NCBI RefSeq assembly: GCF_036320965.1
Contig: NC_092271.1
Coordinates: forward strand, 14,750,096-14,814,095
Reading direction: 5' to 3'
DNA length: 64,000 nucleotides
Source: Panulirus ornatus
Lineage: Eukaryota; Arthropoda; Malacostraca; Decapoda; Palinuridae
Shown here: one piece after another, positions 47,525-58,199 of the stretch
How positions within the stretch are numbered: the first letter of the stretch is position 1
How the letters are laid out: every line of letters begins with the position of its first letter
The notes under the pieces: generated by a model
Databases searched by the model: none
The model's input: only the letters and a program-made list of their open reading frames with translations
What the model was told of the DNA's origin: nothing
Position numbers and translations under genes: made by a program

Positions 47525-50500
47525 ATATTTCTAAAAAGGGAAACTGAAGGAGTCATGCAGGGAGTTCTTATCCTCCTTAAAGGCTCAGATTGGGGTATTT
47601 AGATGTGTGTGGATGTAACCAAGATGAGGAAAAAGAGAGATAGGTAGCATGTTTGAGAAAAGGAACCTGGATGTTTTGACTCTGAGTAAAACGGAGTAAA
47701 ACGAAGCTCAAGGGTAATGGGGAAGAGTGGTTTGGGATTGTCTTCGAAGTAAAGTCAGGGGTTGATGAAAGGACAAGAGCTGAGGAAGGAGTAACACTGC
47801 TCCTGGAGCAGGAGTTGTAGGAATATGTGATTGATTGTAAGAAAGTAAACTCTAGATTGATATGGGTAAAACTGAAAGTTGATGGAGAGAGATGGGTGAT
47901 TATTGGTGCCTATGCAACTGGTCATGCAAAGAAAGATCACGAGAGGCAAGTGTTTTGGGAGCAGCTGAATGAATGTGTTAGCAGCTTTCATGCATAATAC
48001 TGGGTTATAGTGATGGGTGATATGAATGCAAAGGTGAGTAATGTGGCTGTTGAGGGTATGATTAGTGTACATGGGGTGTTCAGCATTGTAAATGGAAATG
48101 GTGAAGAGCTTGTAGATTTATGTGCTGAAAAAGGACTGGTGATTAGGAATACCTGGTTTGAAAAGAGAGATATACACAAGTATACATATGTAAGTAGGAG
48201 AGATGGCCAGAGGGCGTTATTTTATTACATGTTAATTGGTAGGCATTTAAAAGAGAGACTTTTGGATGATAATATGCTGAGAGTGGCAGCTGAAGGGATG
48301 TCTGATCACTGTCTTGTGGAGGCAGTGAAGATTTGTGGAGGTTTTCAGAAAAGAAGAGAGAATGTTGGGAGAAGAGAGTGGTGAGAGTAAGTGAGCTTGG
48401 AAAGGAGACTTGTGTGAGGAAGTATAAGGATAAATTGAGTGCAGAATGGCAAAATGTGAGAGCAAATGACGTAAGGGGAGTGGGGGAGGAATGGAATGTA
48501 TTTAGGGAAGCAGTGATGGCTTGCACAAAAGATACATGTGGCTTGAGAAAGGTGGGAGGTGGGTAGATTAGAAAGGGTAGTGAATGCTGGGATGAAGAAT
48601 TAAGATTGTTAGTGAAAGTGAAGAGAGAGGCATTTGGAGGATTTTTTCAGGGAAATATTGCAAATGACAGGGAGATGTATAAAAGTAAGAGGCAGGAGGT
48701 CAAGAGAAAGGTGCAAGAGGTGAGAAAGGGCAAGTGAGAGTTGGGTTTGGAGCGGATCATTAAATTTTAGTGGGAATAAGAATGTTTTGAAAGGAGGTAA
48801 ATAAAGTGCACAAGACAAGAGAACAAATGGGAACATCAGTGAAGGGGGCAAATGTGGAGGTAATAAGAAGTAGTGATGAAGTGAGAAAGAGATGAAGTGA
48901 ATATTTTGAAGGTTTGTTGAATTTGTTTGATGATAGAGTGGCAGATATAGGGTGTTTTGGACGAGGTGGTGTGCAAAGTGAGAGAGTCAGGGAGAATGGT
49001 TTGGTGAACAGAGAAGAGGTAGTGAAAGCTTTGCAGAAGATGGAACCTGGCAAGGTGGTGCGTTTGGATGGTATTGCAGTGGAATTTATAAAAAAAAAAA
49101 AAAGAATATAACTGTGTTGTTGATTGGTTGGTAAGGGTATTCATTTTTAATTTTCCAAAAGAAGGAACAGAGAAGGGGGCCAGGTGAGGATATTCCTTCA
49201 AAGGCCCAGTCCTCTGTTGTTAATGCTACCTTGCTATTGCGGGAAATGGCGAATAGTATGAAAGAAAGTATTGATCATGGTGAAATGCCTGAGGATTGGC
49301 GGAATGCATGCATAGTGCCATTGTACAAAGACAAAGTATTGAGTATTCCCGGGAAATTATATGGGACGGTATTGATTAAAAGGGTTAAGGCATGTACAGA
49401 GCATCAGATTGGGTAAGAGCAGTGTGGTTTCACAAGTGGTAGAGGATGTGTGGATCAGGTGTTTGCTCTGAAGAATGTATGTGAGAAATACTGAGAAAAA
49501 CATGGATTTGTATGCAGCATTTTTGGATCTGGAGAAGGCATATGATAGGGTGGATAGAGATGCTTTTTGGAAGGTTTTAAGAATATATGGTGTGGGAGGT
49601 AAGTTGCTGGAAGCAGTGAAAAGTTTTTACCAAGGATGTAAGGCATGTGTACTATTAGGAAAAAAGGATAGTGATTGGTTCCCAGTGAATATCGGTTTGT
49701 GGCAGGGGTGCGTGATGTCTCCATGCTTGCCTGGGGTTGTTCGGTACGTGAATGCAAGAGTTATGGAGAGAGTGGTGTGTATGCGGTCTGTTGTGGATGA
49801 GAGGGCTTGGGAAGTGTCAGTTGTTGTTCGCTGATGAGCGCTGGTGGCTGATTCGGGTGAGAAACTGCAGAAGTTTGTGACTGAGTTTGGTAAGGTGTAC
49901 GAAAGAAGAAAGCTGAGAGTAATTTTGAATAAAAGCAAGGTTATTAGGTTCAGTAGGGTTGAGGGACATGTTAATTGGGAGATAAGTTTGAGTGGAGAAA
50001 AACTGGAGGAATTGAAGTGTTTTAGATATCTGGGAGTGAATTTGGCAGTGGATGGAACAATGGAAGTGGAAGTGAGTTACAGGTGAGGGAGGGGGCGAAG
50101 GTTCTGGGAGCGTTGAAGAATGTGTGGAAGGCGAGAATAATACCTCGGAGAGCAAAAATGGGTATGTTTGAAGGAATAGTGGTTCCAACAATGTTATATG
50201 GTTGCGAGGCATGGGCTGTAGATAGGGTTGTGCAGAGGAGGTTGGATGTGTTGGATATGAAATGTTTGAGGACAATATGTGGTGTGAGGTGGTTTGATTG
50301 AGTGAGTAATGAAAGGGTAAGAGAGATGTGTGGTATTAAAAAGAGTTTGGTAGAGAGAGCAGAAGAGGGTGTGCTGAGATGGTTTGGACACATGGAGAGA
50401 ATGAGTGAGGAAAGATTGACAAATAGGATATATTGTCAGAGGTGGAGGGAAGGAGAAGAAGTGGGAGACCAAATTGGAGGTGGAAGGATGGAGTGAAAAA

Positions 50501-50930
50501 GATTTTGAGGGATTGGGGCCTGACCATATAGGAGGGTGAAAGGCATGCAAGGAATAGTGAATTGGAATGATGTGGTATACCAGGATGGACGTGCTGTCAG
50601 TAATTGAACCAGGGCATGTGAAGCGTCTGGGGTAAACCATGGAAAGTTTTGTGGGGCCTGGATGTGGAAAGGGAGCTGTGGTTTGGGTGCATTACACATG
50701 ACAGCGAGAGAGTGAGTGTGAGCGAATGTTGCCTTTTTTGTCTGTTTTTGTCACTTCCTCATTGGAGGGGAGGAATGCTATTTCGTGTGTGGCAGAGTGG
50801 CGACGGGAATGGATGAAGGCAGCAAGTATATGTACATGTGTATGAATTTGTATGTCAGTGTATGTATATGTTGAAGTGTATAGGTATGTATATGTGCTTG
50901 TGTGGTCGTTTATATATATGCATGGGTATG
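47525..50930 (+). mobile_element. RTE-like retrotransposon, endonuclease to tail, interrupted by a SINE-like element
   Basis: Starts at aaaaaGGGAAACTGAAGGAGTC of the 5'UTR. The endonuclease has VIMGDMNAKV-like and YVSRRDGQRALFYYMLIG (the DY changed to YY) and MSDHCLVEA. The linker and MEPGKVVRLDGIAVEFI follow, then a SINE-like insertion at 49144-49268 and a deletion of part of the region around [45 protein letters not shown] (deleted) and a damaged ADD box follow, then FRYLGVNLAVDG, the C-terminus near 50400 and the long 3'UTR to about 50930. Intermediate age. Confidence 0.85.
49144..49268 (+). mobile_element. SINE-like element, 5'-truncated, inside an RTE copy
   Basis: ttttccaaaagaaggaacag at the start, GGCCCAGTCCTCTGTTGTTA in the middle, ttgctattgcgggaaatggc and GAATAGTATGAAAGAAAG at the end. 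The RTE coding sequence resumes at attgatcatggtgaaatgcc. Flanking duplication is at best GTATT, so a few host bases were probably lost. Confidence 0.8.
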
Positions 50931-51480
50931 TGGGTTAGTTACAGCTGCTTAGTGGGCCAGTGCTTCAGTGGTTGTTAGGTTGCACTCATCTGACCCAGGT
51001 AGCTGTTTTTTCTTTCTGCCTCACTCACTGAACAACACTTACACAACTCATTCTTCACACCTCTAGGTTTTCCTACAGTGAACACTTTGGGCTAGCCCTG
51101 TCTTTTGGCAAAATGGTAGGAGCAGTAGATAAAAGTAGTAGGTATGAACATTTAGGCAAGAGAATTAGGTAGAAACATTGATAGAAGCAATAGATAGAAG
51201 TAGTCAGTAGGAACATTAGTAGGAGCATTAGATAGAAACATTGGTAGTTGTAGTTGATAGGAGCATTAGATAGAAGTAGTCTGTAGAAACGTTAGGCAGG
51301 AGCCTCAGCAAACACTGCACTTGAGTTGCCCTCTATCAGTGGCCAGTTAAGGATGAGGCACTAAAGGCTAAGAAGCAGCACTGGAGTTCACTAGTTATGG
51401 AGGCTCTGTTGCTATGGCCACCTTCTTAAGGGTGTTTCAGTTGGAACACGAGTCAGAGATATAGATATGATGTAGATCTC
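50931..51480 (+). repeat. Unnamed dispersed repeat, copy 3
   Basis: Blocks in the same order as copy 2: cagctgcttagtgggccag, TTAGGTTGCACTCATCTGAC, GTCTTTTGGCAAAATGGTAGG, the longest minisatellite section (units near AGGAGCATTAGATAGAAGTAGT), ggatgaggcactaaaggctaag, and the 3' end GATATAGATATGA. Inserted in the tail of the RTE copy upstream. Confidence 0.78.
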
Positions 51481-51789
51481 ACAATCACTCCACTCACATT
51501 TCCTCCCTGCTGATAACACAGATACACCTATCTTTTCTCATTTACTATCTATTTAACTTCCACATCCTGCCATTCACTACATTTTTTCACATATGCACAT
51601 CACACCTCCTGCATGCCAAGCAATTCTCGTACAAATGAAAGCACTGCTTTCTTAAATACCTTCCATTCCTCAGCCACTTTCTTAACTTCATATACTCTTA
51701 GCTTTTGCCATTCTACATTCAATTTCTCATGTTCTCATGGTATCTCTTCTCGCTGGACTCATTTCCAAGCTCACTCATTTTTACAACAC
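51481..51789 (-). mobile_element. Old RTE-like linker fragment
   Basis: Antisense sequence matching the region between endonuclease and RT (ttccattcctcagccac, ttttgccattctacattcaa, tttccaagctcactcat). The unnamed repeat copy 4 interrupts it at 51790. Sequence 52341-52560 may continue it, but I cannot align that part confidently. Confidence 0.6.
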
Positions 51790-52340
51790 TGGTATACCCG
51801 CCTGGGCATTGTGAGGATCAGTGATGGTTGCATAGTGAGCCAGCACTTCAGTGGTTGTCAAGTTGCACTTCTTTGCCCGAAGTAGCTGTCTTTCCTTTCT
51901 GCTTCACCTACGTATGGACTGCAGGCATTCTTGCCTCAAACATACTATCTCTCCTTGTTACTCATAACACTTGACAACACTTAACTCTCACAACTCAATC
52001 TTCTTGACTAGATTTTTCTGCACGGACTGCTGTGTGCTGGCCCTGCCTTCTGGCAAAATGATAGGAACAATAGCTAGAGGTAGTAGGTAGAAACATTACC
52101 TAGGAGCATTAGGTAGTAGTAGTACATTGGCGATATTTAAGATAATATTGATAGATGGGAATGTTAGATAGGAGCCTCTGAAATCACTTCACTCGAGTTA
52201 CATTCCGTTAGTGGCCTGTTAAGGGTGAGGCACTAAAGGCTAAGAAACGGCGCTGGTGTTCCAGTTATGGAAACTTGGCCATACCCTTGAGGGAGTTCTC
52301 AAAAGGGAACAGGAATCCGATATATTGATAGATAAATCTT
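51790..52340 (+). repeat. Unnamed dispersed repeat, copy 4
   Basis: Carries GTGAGCCAGCACTTCAGTGG, GTTGTCAAGTTGCACTTC, GGACTGCAGGCATTCTTGCC, CCTTCTGGCAAAATGATAGG, a short minisatellite section, GTGAGGCACTAAAGGCTAAG, and the longest 3' end (cttggccatacccttgaggg, ctcaaaagggaacaggaatc, CGATATATTGATAGATAA). The GATA-like tail resembles the tails of retroposed elements. Confidence 0.8.
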
Positions 52341-52560
52341 CTCACCCATATCACTTTGTCTTTTCCTAAAGCCTTTACAAAGCTTCACTTTTCTCTCCAT
52401 CAGGTTATGATGAGACATCCCACCACCTCCCCCTCTGAACACATTTACATCAAAGAATCCCACCTTTCATACCTGTCAGTTAGTACATACTCTTAATAAT
52501 GTTCTCTTACCATCTTTCCCACTCACCTGTGTATACTTATATAGCAATACTCCGAATCAG

Positions 52561-55360
52561 GAATTTTGGATGATTATCAGTTTATCATTGCTAATGCACC
52601 TAGCCACAGGAAGAAGGCCTTCATCAGGAGAGGCAAGTGTTTTGGAAGCAGCTGAGTGAGTGTTTCTGCAGTTTTTGTACAAGAAACTGGGTATTAGTGT
52701 TGGGTAATTTGAATATGTGTGATGTGGCAGTTGAGAGAACCATTGAGGAGTGTGGGGTATTCAGCATTATGAATGGAAGTGGTAAACAGCTTGTGATGTT
52801 GTGTGCTGAAAAAGGACTGTTGGTTGGGAATACCTGTTCTAAATAGATATGTGAGTAGGAAAGATGGTCTGTGGATATTTTTGGATTACATATTAATTGA
52901 TAGGCATTTAGAAAGAGACTTTTGGATGTAAATATACTGAGAGGGGCAGCTGTCTGATCACTATCTTGCAGAGGCAAAGATGAAGATTTGTAGAGGTTTT
53001 GGGATAAGAGGAAACAATATTTGTCGAAAGAGAGTGGTGAAAGTACATGAGCTTGGAAAAGAGACTTGTGTAAAGAAATACTTGGATAGGTTGAGTGTAG
53101 AATGGCAGAGGTGAGGCAAAAGAAGCAGAGGTGAGGCAAAAGAAGTAAGGGGAGTGGGTGAGGTTTGGTAGGTATTTAGGGGAGCAGTGTTGGCATGTGG
53201 AAGAGAAGCATGGGAAAGGTGGGAGGTGGGCAGATCAGAATGGGTAGTGAGTGTTGGAATGAAGAAGTAAAGTTGCTAGTGAAAGAGAAAAGAAATGTTG
53301 GGTAGTGAGTGTTGGAATGAAGAAGTAAAGTTGCTAGTGAAAGAGAAAAGAAATGTTTGGATGGCACTGAGAGGGAAGGAGTTCAACTGATTGGGGGATG
53401 TATAAGAGATAATGGCAGGAGGTCAAGAGGAAGGTGCAAGGGTTGAAAAAAAAGGGCAAATCGGAGTTGGTGTGAGTGAGTATCAGTAAATTTTAGGGAG
53501 AATAAGAATATGTTATAGAAGAAGGTTAATAATATGCAAAAAGAAAAAAAAAAAAAAAGAGAGAACAAAGGGGAACATCAGGACAAAAGTGGAAGTGGTA
53601 ATAGGTAGAGAGGGGATGGAGTGAGTGTTTTAAAGGACATGTGTTTGATGATAGGGTGACAGATGCAGGGTATTTGGTATGGAGTAGTGTGCAGTGAGAG
53701 TCATGGAGAATGGTTTGGTGAAGACAGAAGCCTTATGAAGGATGAAATGTGGTTATGCATCAGGAGTGGTTGGTATTGCTGTTGAATTGATTAAGAAAGG
53801 GAATGACTGTGTGGTTGATTGGTTATTAAGGATTTTCAACATATATATGGATCATGGTAAGGTGCTAGAGGATTGGAAAAATGCACGTGTAGTGCCATTG
53901 TATAAAGGCAAGGGTATAAAGGTGAGTGTTCGAACTTCAGAGTGGTTTGTTGAATGTGCCAGGTAATTTATATGTTGAGTGAGGGCATGTTTAGGGTATG
54001 AAGATGAGGAACTTTGTGGTTTCAGAAGTGACAGAGTATGTATAGATCAGGTGTTTGCTTTGAAGACTTTCTGAGAAAATCATACAGAAACAGATAGGAT
54101 TGTATGTGGCATTTATGTATCTGGAAAAAGCACATGGCAGGTTGATAGTGATTCCTTATGGAAGGTCTTAAAGAGTATACGGTATGGGAGGAAAACTTCT
54201 AGAGCTGTAAGAAATTTTTGTCAAGGGTGGAAGGTATGTGTTTGAGTAGGAAGAGAGGAGTGTGAATGGTTGTTAGTGAAGGTTGGTCTGCAGAAGGGGT
54301 GTGTGATGTCTTTGTGGTTGTTGGCTTGTTTATGGATGAGATGGTAAGGGTGATAATTGTAAGTCATGGTGAGAGGCGAGTATGTAGTTTTTAGGGGACA
54401 AGAGGGCATGGGAAGTGAGTTGGTTGTTGTTTGCTTATGATACAGCACTGGTGGTAGAAGTTGGTGCCCTAGTTCGGAAGGGTGTATGAATGGAGGAATT
54501 TTGAGTAAATTTGAGTAACATCAAGGTTATTAGGTTTAGCAGGGTTGTGGAACAGGTTAGTTGGGGTGTGAGTTTGAATGGAGAAAAAATGAGAGGATTT
54601 GAATCATTTTTTATATTTAGGAATGGATATGGTAGTGAATAAAACCATGCAAGTGGAATCAAAGCATAGGGTGGGTGAGGGAGTGGAATTTCTGGGAACG
54701 CTGACAAATGTTGTCCAGTCAGAGAAAAATGGGTATTTTTGAAGGTATGATAGCCCCAGCAGTATTACATGAATGCTATTCATTGGCTATTGATAAGACT
54801 GTGCAGAGGAGGGTCTGTGTATTGGAAATGAAATGTTTGAGGACAGTATGTGGTATAGTTTGTTTGATTAAGTAGTGAAAGAGTAAGGGAGAGGTGTGGT
54901 ATTAAAAAGAATGTGGCTGAGAGAGTTGAAGAGGGTGTGCTGAAATGGTTTAAACATAAGGACAGAATGAGTAAAGAAGAGCTGACAAAGAAGGTTTACG
55001 TATGAGAAGTGAAGAGAACAAGGAAAACTGGGAGACCAAATTGGATATTGAATGATGGAGTGAAAACTATTTTAAGTGTTTCAGGCCTGAACATGCAGGA
55101 GGGTGAAAAGAGATGTGCACAGGGTAGAGTGACTTTGAAAATGTGGTATACAGGGGTTGACGTGCTCTCAGTTTAATGAATCAGGGTTTATGAAGCATCC
55201 AGGGTAACCCATGGAAAGGTCTGAGGGGCCAGGTTGTGGATAGGGAGCTGTGGTTTCAGGCATTACAAATGATAGCTAGAGAATGGATATGAGCGGATGT
55301 AACCTTTCTTCGTCTGTTCCTGGCACTAACGCGGGAAACTTCAATCAAGTATGAAAAATG
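52561..55360 (+). mobile_element. Old RTE-like retrotransposon, endonuclease to tail, decayed
   Basis: Collinear + copy of about 2.8 kb: endonuclease from near 52620 (RQVFWKQLSECF, VLGNLNM), linker with a tandemly duplicated stretch (gggtagtgagtgttggaatgaag at 53241 and 53299), and RT from near 53745 (VVGIAVELIKKGNDCVVDWL, RVVPLYKGKG). The GCVMSLWLL region lies near 54300, a decayed FAYD box (FADD lost) near 54430, the C-terminus near 54990, and 3'UTR and terminal core near 55325. Many stops. Confidence 0.78.
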
Positions 55361-55364
55361 AGAA

Positions 55365-55855
55365 TACAGTGTGTGTCCATCTTTTTTAACTAGGTATTCC
55401 AATCACTAGTCCTTTATTACCCAACTTCACAAGCTGCTCACCATTGTTATTCACAACACTGGGTGACCCTTATGTTCCACATATACCCTCAACAGCATCA
55501 TTACCCACTCACATTTAAATCTTTCATCACTAGTACTTGATCCCTTACATCATAACTGCTGACACACTCGCTCAGTTTCTTCCAAAACACTCTTCTCTCT
55601 TCTTTAGTTCTCTCATCTTCAGGTATATAAGCACAAATAATAACCCATTTCATAATCCACTGTCAGGTTTACCCACATCAATCTGGGATCACTTCTTTAC
55701 TTTTTCACACATTCCCACAGCTTCAGCAGTAGTACTATTCCTTTCTGTTTTTGCCCTCACACCAACACTGATTTTACCTTTAAGACGTTCCCAAACCAGT
55801 CTTCCCCTTACACCTTTAGCTTTGTTTCTCTCATCTATTCATATCACTGTTGAAT
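55365..55855 (-). mobile_element. RTE-like endonuclease fragment
   Basis: Antisense endonuclease from the NTWFKK region (ggtattccaatcactagtcc) back through NGEELVKL, GDQVLVMKDL-like and FWKKLSECVS to WVNLTVDYEM and LALSE-side sequence near 55830. It abuts the last progranulin acceptor with about 50 bases between. Confidence 0.7.
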
Positions 55856-55904
55856 AGCTTACTTGGGCATAGGATTAATTTGTACATTGTTTCCCTTACT
55901 GCAG

Positions 55905-56081
55905 GCAACATGTTGTGGTGACATGATGCATTGCTGCCCTCATGGTTACTGGTGTGCAGATGAGGGTTGCGAAAGGTCAGGAAATGATTCGAATGTACCA
56001 GCATTCCTTGATAAGATACTCATTTCTCGAGCAAGCGCAGAGGAAGAACAAGGTGACCCAAAAGTGTTAATGCTTTCATAG
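55905..56081 (+). CDS. GRN: Progranulin terminal coding exon: end of fourth granulin and C-terminus
   Basis: Begins ATCCGDMMHCCPHGYWC and ADEGCE, completing the fourth granulin, then a 36-residue tail that ends DPKVLMLS and a TAG stop. The acceptor is tttcccttactgcag. The tail has no cysteine and is acidic towards the end (AEEEQGD). An antisense RTE endonuclease fragment ends about 50 bases before the acceptor. No AATAAA is seen close to the stop; the first I see on + is near 59184, with ATTAAA near 58534, so the 3' end of the mRNA cannot be placed from sequence. Confidence 0.9.
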   Translation, partial: ATCCGDMMHCCPHGYWCADEGCERSGNDSNVPAFLDKILISRASAEEEQGDPKVLMLS

Positions 56082-56536
56082 TCTTATAGCTCTGAAATAT
56101 TAATCGTATTTTGTTGTTAACCATTTCTAATTGGTGCCTTTCATTTGTGTTTGAGATGGAAGAAGATATGATTGGCACTGACAATCCATAGGATGCAAAT
56201 TAGCTGCTGAGTATGACTACAAATTACTGCATTTAAAAGGAGTGAATTAAGTCAGATCATTTATATTCATACAGTATAACATTCTTTGTTTTGCATTATA
56301 TTTTGTATGAATATTCATCTCAAAAGGAGTTAGTATACACTGAAAAGCAGTTAGTTGCGTAAGGACTTACTTTAAATTTAGGTGATCGTGAATGAATTAA
56401 TATAGACTTTGTTGTAAGATCCAACTCCAGGTTTATTTCATTGAACTTATGCAGAAATTTGTATCTTTGATTCAATAGATGCTTTATTGTTAGAATATCA
56501 GGTGTTGCAGTAATTTTTGGTCAGAAACAGTTAAAC

Positions 56537-56540
<4 letters not shown>
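56082..56540 (+). other. Probable progranulin 3'UTR start and flank
   Basis: AT-rich, non-repetitive sequence directly after the stop codon, with no open frame and no repeat that I recognise. The 3'UTR must begin here if the terminal exon is right. Its end is unknown because no canonical poly(A) signal occurs in this stretch. Confidence 0.45.
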
Positions 56541-56603
<63 letters not shown>

Positions 56604-56896
56604 AAGGATCACAATCTTGCGCGTGATCAAGATATTCCTATGAGTCCACGGGGAAAATGAAACAAACGATAATTTCCCAAGTGCACTTTCGTGTAATAAT
56701 CACATCATCAGGGGAGACACAATTACATGTTTCCCAAATGGTGTCCTAGCTTCGTCTCTTCGATGTATATCAACTGACTGTTATATTTCTCTCTTGTGTC
56801 TCCCCTGATGATGTGATTATTACACGTAAGTGCACTTGGGAACTTATCGTGTTTCATTTTCCCCGTGGACTCGTAGGAATATATATATATATATAT
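56541..56896. mobile_element. Foldback element with about 87-bp inverted arms between TA tracts
   Basis: The left arm (56634-56722) and right arm (56794-56880) are reverse complements with few mismatches. Each begins or ends ATTCCTA and includes GTCCACGGGGAAAATGAAAC and CACATCATCAGGGGAGACAC. The 71-base loop contains GTATATCAACTGACTGTTAT. TA dinucleotide tracts flank it (56541-56599 and 56880-56896). No ORF. The right arm contains CCTGATGATGTG followed by a short GTG/CAC hairpin, which resembles but does not fully match a hammerhead ribozyme core. Confidence 0.8.
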
Positions 56897-57815
56897 CTTT
56901 TTTAACTGCAAGTGGTATAGCATATTGCATGCTATAGTATCTCTTCTGTATTGTTTAGAGATGTAATACTTCAAGTGCATTACTTTCAGAACTTTGGTGG
57001 GAGCCTTTATGATTCATTTTATTTAGCCCTTAGTGTTCTTTAGAATATTGTTCCCAAAAGACCAAAATGAATATGTAACAAGTGTAGTTTGAAAAGATTA
57101 AGAGGTTTTCTATTTTCTCTATCCCCTCCAGTCCTCATTAATGCTTTCCTAGTTTCAAATCCCACCCATGAACTGTCATTATTTTGTTGGCTGTTATTGT
57201 TTTTAATTATTTTCCTTAGTACTACTAACTCAGTATTATTTGAATTCTCCTATTACATTGTCATGTAATGTACAGGTTTTAGAGATTAGTAAAGATTTTT
57301 ATATTTTACTTATTGTAAAACAGTACATTGTATGAATTATGGAATATGGTTTCTGGGAAATTGTTAGAGAAATGTTGTGTATGTGAAAGCTTTAAGTAAG
57401 ACAGTGAAAAGAAAAGGTGGGAGATAACTAGATACTGGATTGTGGATAAGTGGTTTCCCTAGAGTGTTTGTTGGAAGAAGTAAGTAAGTAGAAGAGTATA
57501 TTCTAATTAGGTGTATGTAATTGAGGACTGGATTGAAGGGAGGAGCTAGTGGTGAGGTTTCCCCCGGCCAAAGATTGGAGAGGAGTAAATAGAATCTATT
57601 AGTAATATTTTTGCTTTAGTGTACAACTTTGTGAAACAATGAAATTGTTGTTATAATGGATGATGTGAATAATGTGAAAATATTAAGAATGCATGATGAC
57701 TCGTTAGTAAGAAAAATGTAAATAGAGAGAATTTGCATGACATTTTAACTGGATATGATTTAATGGGTAAGCAAGTGTGAATGTGTATGTGTATTTTTTT
57801 TATATGTATGTGTAT
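56897..57815. other. 3' flank or 3'UTR, no recognised features
   Basis: AT-rich sequence, no open frame of note and no repeat recognised. Confidence 0.5.
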
Positions 57816-58042
57816 TTTTTCATATATATTTGCCATTTCCCGCGTTAGCAAGGTAGCATTAAGAATAGAGGACTGACCCTTAGAGGGCATATCCTCACTT
57901 GGCCCCCTTCTGTGTTCCTTCTTTTGGGAAATTGAAAACGAGAGGGAAGGATTTCCAGCCTCCCACTCCCTCCCTTTTATGTCACCTTTTACAACACACA
58001 GGTACGCAGGAAGTATTCTTTCTCTCCTATCCCTTGGGATAT
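57816..58042 (-). mobile_element. SINE-like element with RTE-type ends, full-length, diverged
   Basis: The antisense core (tttgccatttcccgcgttagcaagg), the middle (gaggactgacccttagagg) and the RTE-like 5' end (tatcccttgggatat) are all present. TGTATGTGTAT at 57805-57815 and 58043-58053 may be the target-site duplication, but the sequence is simple and the match could be chance. Confidence 0.8.
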
Positions 58043-58195
58043 TGTATGTGTATGTATACGTATATATATGTTGATATGTGTATGTATGTTTATGCGAGAG
58101 TTTGTATATTTGTGTGTATAGGAGTGGATGTCTCTCTTCGTCTCTTTCTTGGAGCAACCTCCCTAATATGGGAAACAGCGATCTAGTATAATAGT
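58043..58195 (+). mobile_element. RTE-like 3' tail fragment
   Basis: TATGTGTATG-rich tail, then ggatgtctctcttcgtctc and ctaatatgggaaacagcgatc with AGTATAAT, the diverged terminal core. It forms the target into which the neighbouring SINE-like element inserted. Confidence 0.6.
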
Positions 58196-58199
58196 TCCT

